Source: Paracoccus alcaliphilus (GTDB taxonomy: Bacteria > Pseudomonadota > Alphaproteobacteria > Rhodobacterales > Rhodobacteraceae). Taken from it: a stretch of 64,000 bases of DNA. The notes under the pieces were generated by a model that ran no database searches, was not told the DNA's origin, and saw only the letters and a program-made list of their open reading frames with translations. Both the position numbers and the translations under genes were made by a program. Positions 16,643 to 25,255 of the stretch are shown here, one piece after another (position 1 is the stretch's first letter; the number at the start of each line of letters is the position of its first letter). Location: contig NZ_CP067127.1 in NCBI RefSeq assembly GCF_028553725.1, positions 241,819 to 305,818 of the forward strand, written 5' to 3'.

Positions 16643-17521
16643 ATGACAATTTTTAATCCAAAATTCCCGACGACTGAACACTCGACTCACACCCTTCCTG
16701 TGCTTGTTCAGGAAAAATGCGAGGTGCCACAGAAGAACCATGGCGCTATTCAGAACGTCATGATCGGCGATTGCCTCGATATCCTCCCGACGATCAAAAC
16801 CAACAGTGTGGATGTGGTGATCACCTCTCCGCCGTATAATATCGGTGTGGCCTATCGCAGCTACAATGACTGCCGTCCGCGCGATGAATATCTGGCATGG
16901 ATGAATGCGATAGCAGCCGAAATCGCGCGCGTTCTGGTCGGTGATGGCGCCGCTTACATCAATCTCGGCGCCGGGCCCGATCCCTGGATTGCCGCGGATG
17001 TCGCGGGTCAGTTCAGAGCGCATCTGACGTTGCAGAACCGAATCTCATGGGTGAAATCCATCGCGATTGATGATCGGACGCGGGGACATTTCAAGCCGAT
17101 CAACAGCAGGCGCTTTCTGAACCGGACGCACGAGGAAATTCTGCATTTTACCCGCCATGGCGATGTGCAGATCGATCGCCAGGCAATCGGCGTGCCTTAT
17201 GAGGACAAGAGCAACATCAGTCGCTGGCAGCACGCGAAAAGCGACAGGCGATGTGCCGGCAACACGTGGTTCATTCCTTATGAAACCGTCCGCAGCGGGG
17301 CAGGGAAGCATGGTCATCCCGCCACCTTTCCTCTGGAATTGCCGCTGCGGTGCCTGCGGATGCATGGCAAAACGACAGGTGTTGTTCTGGATCCGTTCGT
17401 CGGGTCAGGCACCACGCTGGTGGCGGCCCAAAGGCTGGGCTGGAACGCGATCGGCATCGAAATCGATGAGGCATATGCGGCGGTGGCGCTCGACCGGCTT
17501 ACGGAAAACAGTGTTGCGTAA
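16643..17521 (+). CDS. orphan beta-class DNA methyltransferase (N4/N6)
   Basis: Motif IV TSPPYNIG is close to the N-terminus and motif I DPFVGSGTTLVAAQRLG close to the C-terminus, the beta-class order. SPPY is common in N4-cytosine and some N6-adenine enzymes. GTG at 16631 is an alternative start (296 residues); GGAG at 16628 suits the ATG at 16643. No restriction enzyme gene is adjacent, so it is an orphan here, or the partner was lost when the IS4 element entered 112 bp downstream. Confidence 0.85.
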   Translation: MTIFNPKFPTTEHSTHTLPVLVQEKCEVPQKNHGAIQNVMIGDCLDILPTIKTNSVDVVITSPPYNIGVAYRSYNDCRPRDEYLAWMNAIAAEIARVLVGDGAAYINLGAGPDPWIAADVAGQFRAHLTLQNRISWVKSIAIDDRTRGHFKPINSRRFLNRTHEEILHFTRHGDVQIDRQAIGVPYEDKSNISRWQHAKSDRRCAGNTWFIPYETVRSGAGKHGHPATFPLELPLRCLRMHGKTTGVVLDPFVGSGTTLVAAQRLGWNAIGIEIDEAYAAVALDRLTENSVA

Positions 17522-17632
17522 CAGTTCAAGTTCCACGACAGCAGATCGTCAATCTTTGCCTGCGGGTGGCCGGCGGCGACGGCTTCCAAGGTTGCCTTGA
17601 GATAGGCGAATGGTTGTAACGTCCCGGTTGGC

Positions 17633-19200
17633 CTTGCGATTACCCACAAGTGGACCCTTGGCCTATCTCGGCTCCGAGCTGGATATCGGCGAGGCGGCGT
17701 AGTCCTCTCCATATGACGGTGTTGCCGGGGGGCGGATCAGACATTCTGGCGAGATAGCCGCCGAGGCGCGCAAGCTTTGTCAGATAGAGCAGAAGCGTGC
17801 CCGGCCTCGCTCCTCGATTGCCGGCATCTCCGACGAGCCTGTCGAGGATGGCGATCTCCGCGGGGGTCAAGGCGGTCTCCGGGTCAGCTTCGGGACTGGC
17901 GCGCGCCATCATGGTTGTCCAAAACACGCGCCAACTAACGATGCAAAAGACAGCCACGAGGTTGGCAAGGCGATCGGCGGTGCGCAGCTTGGCATCCTCG
18001 GCGCGGCAGCCCGACTTGAGGATCTTGTGGAAGACCTCGATCTTCCAGCGCATGGCGTACCAGCGGATCTTCTCGATGGCCTCCTCGCGGGACGTCACCT
18101 CCAGATCGGTTACCAGCTTCCACAGGATGGGTTTGCGGCCGGGAGGTTGGGCAAGTTCAATCGCGTGAATGACCGTGAGATCAAGCGACGGGTAGCGCTT
18201 CTGCTTGCCGATCGGCGGGCGGACATGGATCCGCTTGTAACGGATGTCGAGGGTGATCCGCTCAATCGCATCGTCATCGCCGCGCAGTTCGATCACATGC
18301 GTGCCGGCGCTTTCGGCCGCGGCCATCTCACTTTTCACCGTATGTCCCCCGTTTCCGGCAAGCCGGTCGACCACGGTGCGCACGACGAAATGGGTTCCAA
18401 GCTCCCGGGCCAGGCAATAAAGTTCGTAGATGTCGCTTTCCCTGTCGCCGACATGCACACAGCGCTCGGGCTGTCCGAGCAGGGCGAGTGACTGGCGCAG
18501 GTTGTCGAGCCATCGGATGCTTTCCTTCGTCTCGATGGGAACTCTGGTAGGGTTGATCTTGCGTTTGAGTTGAGCCGTGCCCTTGAATTTGTCCCGGTTC
18601 CAGAATTTGACGGCGGCCAGCCCGAGGGGCAGTCCTTCCGTGGTGACGGCCAGGCTGGAATGCATCAGTATGCCGCACACTGCGTGATGGCGCAGACGCC
18701 CTTTACTGTCGCGACCGCTATTGACGCTCTTGGTGAAACCCACGTCATGCGGGTTACGGCGCTGGTAGGTGAACTCGGTGGTATCCTGCAGGAGCAGGAC
18801 CGTGCCGCCGGTCGCCGAGTACCGGGTTCTCGTGGCATCGAAATGACCGCTCAGGATATCGCCCTCCTCGACCCGTGGATTGGAGAAGAACCGATAGGCT
18901 GCCTTCGTGCTGGCCCAGTCCTGGCAGGCGAGCGGGATCGTCCCGCCCATCCGGTCGCTCAGACACCTGAGAAGTTCCACGAACCGGTTGCCGAGGCGGG
19001 CATCCTTGAAGGCGCCCACATTCACCTCGCGCTCCGACCAATGGCTGCCGTCAGGTGGAAAATTCTCGGATCCGGCAGACATCGCGCACCTCATCAAGGA
19101 ATTCGGGTGCTCGAAGACGAATCATAAGTGATTCTTTCGAATCAAGATTTTTCTCTCTCAAACATCAAATCGATTCAGATATTTGTGGGTAATAGCAAGC
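17633..19200 (-). mobile_element. IS4-family element, about 1.57 kb
   Basis: Ends share CTTGC(G/T)ATTACCCACAA: 17633-17649 and the complement at 19184-19200. The transposase stop lies inside the left repeat. No clear target duplication is seen, and the right flank is a gene fragment. Confidence 0.8.
17640..19082 (-). CDS. IS4-family (IS50/Tn5-like) transposase
   Basis: I placed the start at the ATG at 19082 with GAGG before it; the frame is open from 19097. Tn5-like landmarks: FKDARLGNRFVELLRCLSD, ACQDWASTKAAYRFFSNPRV, LLLQDTTEFTYQ (first Asp), HVGDRESDIYEL (second Asp) and YAMRWKIEVFHKILKSGCR (YREK-type region with catalytic Glu). Full length at 480 residues and apparently intact. Confidence 0.9.
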   Translation of the reverse strand: MSAGSENFPPDGSHWSEREVNVGAFKDARLGNRFVELLRCLSDRMGGTIPLACQDWASTKAAYRFFSNPRVEEGDILSGHFDATRTRYSATGGTVLLLQDTTEFTYQRRNPHDVGFTKSVNSGRDSKGRLRHHAVCGILMHSSLAVTTEGLPLGLAAVKFWNRDKFKGTAQLKRKINPTRVPIETKESIRWLDNLRQSLALLGQPERCVHVGDRESDIYELYCLARELGTHFVVRTVVDRLAGNGGHTVKSEMAAAESAGTHVIELRGDDDAIERITLDIRYKRIHVRPPIGKQKRYPSLDLTVIHAIELAQPPGRKPILWKLVTDLEVTSREEAIEKIRWYAMRWKIEVFHKILKSGCRAEDAKLRTADRLANLVAVFCIVSWRVFWTTMMARASPEADPETALTPAEIAILDRLVGDAGNRGARPGTLLLYLTKLARLGGYLARMSDPPPGNTVIWRGLRRLADIQLGAEIGQGSTCG

Positions 19201-19295
19201 GCGGATGGCAGGTTACACAGCCTGAAAGACAGCAAGCACAACCCCGCCCTGCTGGTCGCGTTCCTGTCCAACCGCTGCCCCTTCGTCCGTCGTTC
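19201..19295 (+). pseudogene. redoxin (thioredoxin-like) gene fragment between two IS ends
   Basis: Translation reads ADGRLHSLKDSKHNPALLVA then FLSNRCPFVRR. This is the core strand and active-site region of AhpC/TSA- or TlpA-like redoxins, which carry an N-x-CPFV motif at that spot. It begins right at the IS4 end and stops where an IS3 end starts, so less than a fifth of the gene survives. Confidence 0.6.
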
Positions 19296-19603
19296 TGAGA
19301 GGTGGTCCGGGGTTTTTGACCAGTTTGCCGCCTCGCTAAGCTCTGGCATGGGTTTCATGTCAGGCTGCGGCTTTCAGGTTCTGGTTGGGAGTATCATAGG
19401 CTTCAGCGGGCGACAGCAACCCCTGCGATGAGTGCGGAAGTTTTTCGTTGTAATAGCTGATCCAGGCGCCGATCCCCTTGCGGGCTTGCGAACCGGTCTC
19501 GAAGGCGTTCAGGTAGACGCATTCGTATTTCAGCGACCGCCACAACCTTTCGATCATCCGGTTGTCGATCCAGCGGCCACGGCCGTCCATGGAGATCTTC
19601 ACC
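19296..19603 (-). mobile_element. IS3-family remnant with OrfB C-terminus
   Basis: The IS end is near 19296 (TGAGAGGTGGTCC). Minus-strand translation from about 19603 to the stop at 19360 gives VKISMDGRGRWIDNRMIERL, then KYECVYLNAF and EKLPHSSQGLLSPAEAYDTP, the end of the integrase core of an IS3 transposase with its catalytic Glu region (RMIERLWRSLK). The 5' two thirds are missing. What precedes it (19604-19720) is unassigned. Confidence 0.8.
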
Positions 19604-19736
19604 TTGGCGTCGAGCAGCACCTCATGCGATACCTCTGTTTCCGTGAAAACGAGGCTGGCGATCGCTGACGTTCGGGATCCAATTCGCCGCTTCCCTTGCG
19701 TCATGCGACCAAATATGACCAACCTGTGAGAGTTGG

Positions 19737-19874
19737 CCTGCCATGTGGCGGGAAGGACACATACCGCAGGTCCCGGCTTGGCATTCCGGACGCTATCGGC
19801 TAGGGGGTCCGCAATCGCATGGACCCGGTGCAAGTCCGGGTGGCTATTCCGGCCGCCGATCCGCCGGACAATGC
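19737..19874 (+). ncRNA. structured leader RNA upstream of the SulP gene (riboswitch candidate)
   Basis: Nested helices are visible. P1 pairs GCATT and CCGG (19781-19789) with CCGG and AATGC (19864-19874). P2 pairs ATCGGC (19795-19800) with GCCGAT (19855-19860). Inside lie two overlapping, mutually exclusive hairpins: GGGTCC/GGACCC (19805-19810, 19821-19826) and ACCCGG/CCGGGT (19823-19828, 19836-19841). A further hairpin CCTGCC/GGCGGG sits at 19737-19752. The RNA leads directly into the SulP gene. The known alphaproteobacterial sul1 RNA motif occurs before sulfate-transporter genes and would fit by position, but I could not compare consensus sequences. Confidence 0.55.
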
Positions 19875-19897
19875 ATCCCAGACACGCCTTTCACATC

Positions 19898-21334
19898 ATG
19901 AGTAGCACACGGCACTATCTTCGCCAGTGGCGGGAAAACCCTGTCCGCGAAATCCTTGCCGGGGCGGTGGCGACATTCGCCCTGATCCCCGAAGTCATCG
20001 CATTTTCTTTCACCGCAGGCGTCGATCCTGCGGTCGGGCTTTATGCCTCGTTTATCATCAGCATCGTCGTCGCGGTCTTTGGCGGCCGGCCGGCGATGAT
20101 ATCGGCTGCGGCGGGTTCGGTCGCGCTGGTCGTGGCCCCTTTGGTGCGCGAACACGGTGTCGAGTATCTTTTCGCGGCGGGGCTGCTGGCGGGGCTGTTT
20201 CAGTTCCTGTTCGGCTTTGCCAGACTGGCGACGCTGATGCGATATGTCTCGAACTCGGTCCGCACCGGATTCGTCAATGCGCTGGCCATCCTGATCTTTG
20301 CCGCCCAACTGCCGCATATCCTGAACGCGGGCCTAGCGGGTTATGGTATGATCGCTCTGGGGCTGACGATCATCTATCTGGCACCACGGCTGACGACAAA
20401 AATCCCCGGCCCGCTGATCTGCGTCGTGCTGCTGACCGCGATCTGTTCGGCAGCCGGGATCGACGTGCCGCGCGTCAGCGATCTGGGCCGATTGCCCGAG
20501 GGGTTGCCGGCCTTCGGATTGCCCGATGTGCCCCTAGGCCTTGATCTGCTGAACATCATCTTTCTGCCTGCGTTGGCCATCGCCATGGTGGGGCTGCTGG
20601 AAAGCCTGATGACAGCCGGGGTGGTTGATGACCTGACCGGCACGCCATCGGATAAGAACGCCGAGTCGCGGGGGCTGGGGCTTGCCAATGTCGCGGCCAG
20701 CCTGTTCGGCGGCATCGCGGGCTGCGGGATGATCGGCCAGACGGTATCGAACGTGAAATATGGCGGGCGCGGGCGGCTTTCGACGCTGGCCGCCGGTGGG
20801 ATGCTGCTGCTGTTGATTGTCGCAGCGAAGGATCTGGTCGGGCGGGTGCCGGTGGCGGCACTGGTCGCGATCATGGTCATGGTTTCGATCGATACGCTGG
20901 ACTGGGGCTCTCTGCGGCGGTTGCGGCGCACGCCCGCCTTGTCCAACCTTGTCATGCTGGCCACCGTGGCGGTGACGATCCTCAGCCACAACCTCTCGCT
21001 GGGGGTGCTGGTCGGCGTGCTGATGAGCGGGGTCTTCTTCGCCGCCAAGGTCGTGCGAATGCAGCATGTGCGGCGCGAGGGTGACCATTACACGGTCGAT
21101 GGGCAGATCTTCTTCGCCTCGGCGGATGCTTTCATCGATTCCTTCGATCCGGTGGATCACGAGGGCCCGGTGACGATTGATCTATCGCGCGCGAAGCTGT
21201 GGGATATCACGGCAATCGCCGCGGTGGAGAAGGTGCGGGACCGCTTTGCGAAACATGGTCTGGCGGTGACGGTTCTGGGCCTGCATCCCGGGGGAAGGCC
21301 CATCCAGACACAACCAGATGCGCGAGCCCTATAG
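19898..21334 (+). CDS. SulP-family anion transporter with STAS domain
   Basis: About 478 residues from the ATG at 19898; an alternative ATG at 19871 lies inside the leader helix, and neither has a good ribosome site. The membrane part opens with NPVREILAGAVATFALIPEV and contains IISIVVAVFGGRPAMISAAAGS, typical of SulP carriers for sulfate, bicarbonate or other anions. The C-terminal STAS domain shows TVDGQIFFASADAFIDSFD and VTIDLSRAKLWDITAIAAVEK. The last 15 or so residues (PGGRPIQTQPDARAL) do not look native, so the 3' end may be altered. Confidence 0.85.
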   Translation: MSSTRHYLRQWRENPVREILAGAVATFALIPEVIAFSFTAGVDPAVGLYASFIISIVVAVFGGRPAMISAAAGSVALVVAPLVREHGVEYLFAAGLLAGLFQFLFGFARLATLMRYVSNSVRTGFVNALAILIFAAQLPHILNAGLAGYGMIALGLTIIYLAPRLTTKIPGPLICVVLLTAICSAAGIDVPRVSDLGRLPEGLPAFGLPDVPLGLDLLNIIFLPALAIAMVGLLESLMTAGVVDDLTGTPSDKNAESRGLGLANVAASLFGGIAGCGMIGQTVSNVKYGGRGRLSTLAAGGMLLLLIVAAKDLVGRVPVAALVAIMVMVSIDTLDWGSLRRLRRTPALSNLVMLATVAVTILSHNLSLGVLVGVLMSGVFFAAKVVRMQHVRREGDHYTVDGQIFFASADAFIDSFDPVDHEGPVTIDLSRAKLWDITAIAAVEKVRDRFAKHGLAVTVLGLHPGGRPIQTQPDARAL

Positions 21335-21519
21335 GGGAAAGGTAATCAGCCGCCCGGTTGCGGGATGGGTGCGCATCCGCCAGAGCATGGTCAGCCTGCA
21401 CATGGCCCGGGCGCTCGAGACGCTGGACCAGACCCCCAGCCGATTGGAGAAGGGTGAGATCAGCGCAATCGAGGTGTCAATCGGCGTTGAAGAGTGCCCC
21501 CTGATCGGCGTCGAAAAGG
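21335..21519. other. unassigned DNA after SulP
   Basis: A short plus-strand frame (about 21318-21527: HMARALETLDQTPSRLEKGE, IEVSIGVEECPLIGVEKGL) looks protein-like but is not recognised. It ends at the left edge of the ISL3 remnant, so it may be a gene fragment. Confidence 0.3.
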
Positions 21520-21595
21520 GGCTCTGACGCAGATTGTGTGATGTCTGTATGCGCCAGCTCTACATTCAGCGTGTTTGTTCATGGAGGTGGACATC

Positions 21596-22372
21596 ATGCA
21601 GGCACGCTACGATACCAAGCTCTTGCCTGAGGGGGTGCGCGCAACCGGATACAAGGTGGACGGCGCGGTGATTTCGGTTGATGCGGAGATGATCCGGTCC
21701 GAAGCGTTCTGTCCGGAGTGCGGCTTCCGTTCGGCGCGCCGACATGGGCGCTATGTCCGCAGTATCACAGATCTGCCCGCCCACGGCCGAACTGTTCAGC
21801 TGCGCCTTTCGGTTCGGCGGTTCCGATGTCTGATTGCGCAATGCCAGGTCAAGACGTTTAGCGAGGCAGTCCCGGTCTCTCTCGCGCAGCCGCATGGTCG
21901 GCGAACGGGCCGCTTCCAGGATCTTGTTGCATATCTTGGTCGGGCCATGGGGGGCCGGCCTGCCCAGGCACTTGGGCGTCGCATTCTGCTGCGCGTCAGC
22001 AAAGACACCTTCCTGCGAGGCGCTGTGCGACCGGCGAATGAGCCGTTTTCGCGACCGCGTGTCGTCGGCATTGACGACTGGGCGTGGCGCAAGGGGCAAC
22101 GCTACGGCACCCTGGTCTGCGATCTCGAGCGCCGCGCTGTCATCGACCTCCTGCCGGATCGCGAGCCCGCGACCGTGGCCGCCTGGCTGCGACGTCATCC
22201 GCAGATCGAGATTGTCGCGCGGGATTGGAATGGCGGGTATGGCCGGGCAATCTCACAAGCTCTTCCGGACGCCATACAGGTCGCCGACCGCTGGCACCTT
22301 CTCCAGAACGCAAGCGATGCGTTCCTGTCCGCAGTCCGCCGCGCGATGTCGCAAAACCGCAAGGTGGCCTAA
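21596..22372 (+). pseudogene. ISL3-family transposase, C-terminal half missing
   Basis: The start at 21596 has GGAGG upstream. The N-terminal zinc-finger part (CPECGFRSARRHGRYVR, LPAHGRTVQLRLSVRRFRC) and the first catalytic region (RPRVVGIDDWAWRKGQRYGT, WNGGYGRAISQALPDAIQVA) are present. The family is usually 400-540 residues; this one is cut after 258 at MSQNRK. The left IS end is near 21520 (GGCTCTG). The right junction is with phage-type coding DNA. Confidence 0.85.
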
Positions 22373-22890
22373 CCGATGCCAGCGGCGCCCCCGTCGAGGT
22401 CGCCACGCAGCAAAGCTATTCGCTGTCAGTCGGCGATATGACCCGGTCCAGCCTGATCGTGCCCTCTGCATGGGTGGTTGGGTCCGGACGGACGATAGAC
22501 GGCGGTGAAGCGACCCACACGCCGTGCACGGCAAGCGAGCTGGCCCAACCCCTCGCGGCGCAGGTGGGGCGCTGGTACCGCATTGGCTTCGCGGTGTCGG
22601 ATCGCACGGCAGGGGCGGTGGCGCCCCGCCTGTCGGGTGGCTCGCTGCGGCCCGGTACCGCGATCTCGGTCGATGGACAGGTCACCGATCGCATTCAAGC
22701 CGTCACCGGCAACGATACCTTAGAATTCTCCGCCGACGCAGCCTTCGACGGAGCCGTCAGCGACATCCTTCTCAATCTCGAAACCGCCGCCTGTCTCGAC
22801 GCCGGCACCCATTATCTGTGGCTCGAGCCACAGAACGCTGATGGCGTGCCTGGCCCGATCAACGCCCCCCTGACCATTGAGGTGATCTGA
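22373..22890 (+). pseudogene. phage structural-type protein, N-terminus missing
   Basis: The frame continues out of the transposase remnant. About 170 residues look native: DASGAPVEVATQQSYSLSVG, WVVGSGRTIDGGEATHTPC, ISVDGQVTDRIQAVTGNDTL and LDAGTHYLWLEPQ. They recall phage tail or virion accessory proteins with beta-rich repeats. The stop codon overlaps the ATG of the next gene, an arrangement typical of phage operons. Exact family unknown. Confidence 0.5.
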
Positions 22891-23200
22891 TGGCCGGAGT
22901 TACCACTCTGAACCTTCCGCAATCCAACCTTGCGGATGATGTGATCGTGAACTGGCAGGGCTCTACCCGGTTGATCCCGATCGCGCGCCTCGTGGCGTTG
23001 CTGATGGCGGAGGTCGGGCCGGCCCATGAGACCCGCGTCCAGCTGTTTGCCGATCTGGACTGGGCCACCGGCTCGGCCGGTCGCGTCTACGGTGACGGCA
23101 ACAGCAACTTCAACGGCATCTATCGCAAGAACGGGGTTTTCGGTGGCGGCAACTGGACACGGATCGGCGACCTGCCCACACGGCTTGAACGTAGCGCACG
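22890..23200 (+). pseudogene. phage tail-fibre-like protein, 3'-truncated
   Basis: From the ATG at 22890, about 100 residues are convincing: TTLNLPQSNLADDVIVNWQG, ETRVQLFADLDWATGSAGRV and YRKNGVFGGGNWTRIGDLP, a pattern seen in phage tail or collar proteins (YGD, NGIYRKNG, GNWTRIG). Beyond about 23190 the sequence turns random and basic. With the preceding fragment it marks a prophage remnant. 23201-23441 holds nothing I can assign. Confidence 0.5.
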
Positions 23201-23441
23201 CATTCGGCACAGGGCGAAGAGGTGTAAGAAGCCGACGACTCCATGGGCAAAAGATCGAAACGATCCGGATCGGGAAAACCAGATAGCAACTGCGAGCAAC
23301 CGAGCTCGAGACACAGATGTGGACCCGCTTCGCTGATCACCATCCCGGCCAGCGGCTTCTGAAAATTGCCGCACATAATACAGGCCTGACAGAAGACCGC
23401 ACTCGATCACCTGCCCCAAGAGAAGAGGCCTTGCTCAATGG

Positions 23442-24817
23442 GAGATATGCGCAGAAGTTGGTGACGCCTGCTCAGGCGGCGGCTTGAAGGTGGCGGAGGC
23501 CGTCGCGGAATTCAATCCCCTGGATGATTTCCGGCAGGCGGTTCTGACCGTCGAGCTTGCGCTATTTCTTCTGCGCGGACATCATCAGTCGGAATGCCAT
23601 GGCGAGCCCGGTCTTGCGGCTCAGGCAGCCCTTGGTTCGTCTGGTCCGATGCCGGACGGTGGCGAAGGTGCTTTCGAACGGGTTTGACGTCCGGATGTGT
23701 TTCCAATGCTCGGCCGGGAAGTCATAGAAGGTGAGCAGCGCATCGCGGTCCTTGACCAGCTTGGCGAGCGCTTTTTCGTATTTGACCCCATAGGTTTCGA
23801 TGAAATAATCGAAGGCGGCGTTGGCTTGGACCTTCGTCTCGGCCAGCCAGATGTCATGCAGATGCCCCTTGGCCTTGACCTGCAGCGATTTCGGCAGCGC
23901 GTTGAGCACGTTCATGGTCTTGTGGACCCAGCAACGCTGTTCCCGTGTCGTAGCGAACACCTCACGCAAGGCAGCCCAGAAGCCGAGAGCGCCGTCACCG
24001 ATGGCAAGCTTCGGATCCTGTTTCAGGCCACGGCGTTTGAGATCGAGCAGCAATTCCCGCCAGCTCTGCGTGCTTTCGCGGAAGCCGTCTGTCATGGCCA
24101 GCAGCTCCTTGCGGCCATATTCATCGGCACCGACGATCACCAGAACGCACTGTTTCTCCTCGGCCATCCGGGGTTTGAAATAAACCCCATCCGCCCAGAT
24201 GCAGAGGAAGCGGCGCATGCCGAGGTCACGCCTTTGCCAGGCTTCATAGTCGTTCCACCAGTCGGCTTTCAGCCGCGAGATCGTCGCCGCCGACAGACCC
24301 TGCGCCTGCGGACCGAGCAGCGCCGCCAGGGCTTCGCTGAAATCCCCGGTCGACACGCCCTTGAGATAAAGCCATGGCAGCAGTTCTGCGACCGATTTCG
24401 TCTTGCGCAGGTATCGCGGCAAAATGCTTGGCGTGAAACTGATCCGGTCCTCGCCCGCCCCACGATCCCGAACGCGAGGCACCTTCACCGACACCGGGCC
24501 GATGCCGGTCAGCACCTCACGCTCGGGCAGATGCCCATGCCGGACCAGCCGGGCGCGACCGTCTTCCAGCCTGTCGGCCGCGTGGCGTTCAAGCAGGACC
24601 GCCAGTTCGGCTTCGACAGCCTGACGGATCAACTGCCGCGCCCCGTCGCGCACCAGATCGGTCAACGGGTCGGAGGAAAATCCCGATGGATCGGGCAGAT
24701 GGGTGATGGTAGAGCCTGACATGTGGCATATCCCTTTCTCGGCTGAGAATTGACAGCGTCTGAACACCGCCTTGATATGCCGCCTTTTAGGGCATCACCA
24801 ACTTTCGCGCGTTACTC
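23442..24817 (-). mobile_element. IS256-family element with exact 9-bp target duplication
   Basis: Imperfect inverted ends start with GAG (23442 side) and end with CTC (24815-24817); inner parts share AAGTTGGTGA(C/T)GCC. The direct repeat GCTCAATGG flanks both sides (23433-23441 and 24818-24826), which defines the borders: 1376 bp. The target is unassigned DNA. Confidence 0.9.
23472..24722 (-). pseudogene. IS256-family transposase with a nonsense codon near the C-terminus
   Basis: Start at 24722 with AAGGGA upstream. Recognisable IS256 features: LPEREVLTGIGPVSVKVPRV, FLCIWADGVYFKPR (Asp), AIGDGALGFWAALREVF (Asp) and HIRTSNPFESTFATVRHRT (Glu). A TAG at 23562-23564 interrupts SAQKK-stop-RKLDGQNRLPEIIQG. 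In relatives a Trp is expected there, so TGG to TAG is likely. Without the stop the frame runs on to 23472. The product may be shortened by 30 residues and could be impaired. Confidence 0.85.
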
Positions 24818-24826
24818 GCTCAATGG

Positions 24827-25255
24827 GCGGCAACCACAGAAGTTGCTAAAGCATTTTTACTGAACCCTGAATCGTTTGGGGTTCCGTCGCAGCGCGGTTC
24901 GGCGATCAGTTGCAGCGTCCCGTCGGGCAGCGGCCAAGAAATCTGCCCTGTTCTGTTCAGCGAGACTGACCCCGGCAGGCCTGCATTTCGGGCAGTTTGG
25001 CGGACCCTATAACCAAGGGATGATGCCCATCGGGTTGCACAATCGGGGCAAAAGGTTAAAAGACCCTCAAGTCAACCTCCCGATTTTGTGAGTGCCGCCG
25101 GGCGAAACCCGTGGCACTCCTGAATGCTTCGCCGCCGATCAGGCCAGGGCAGAGCAATGAAAAAACCCTGCGGTCCGTGACGTGCAGCCTTTGGCTGCCC
25201 GCCTGCTGTCGTGTGTTTCGGTCCGCCTCGATGTCAACAACCGGCTACAGGTGCA
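24827..25255. promoter_or_regulatory. leader/promoter region before the SSS symporter gene
   Basis: A 429-bp gap between the IS256 element and the symporter. It contains a stem-loop with arms GAGTGCC (25090-25096) and GGCACTC (25113-25119) and inner CGGG/CCCG pairing, which may be a terminator for what lay upstream or part of the leader. No gene is supported. Confidence 0.4.

Noticed and set aside
16643..17521. Reading the methyltransferase plus neighbours as a complete restriction-modification system
   Set aside because: No endonuclease-like gene is adjacent; the zinc-finger GIY-YIG-like gene is 2 kb away on the other strand and resembles T5orf172 proteins rather than a known restriction enzyme.
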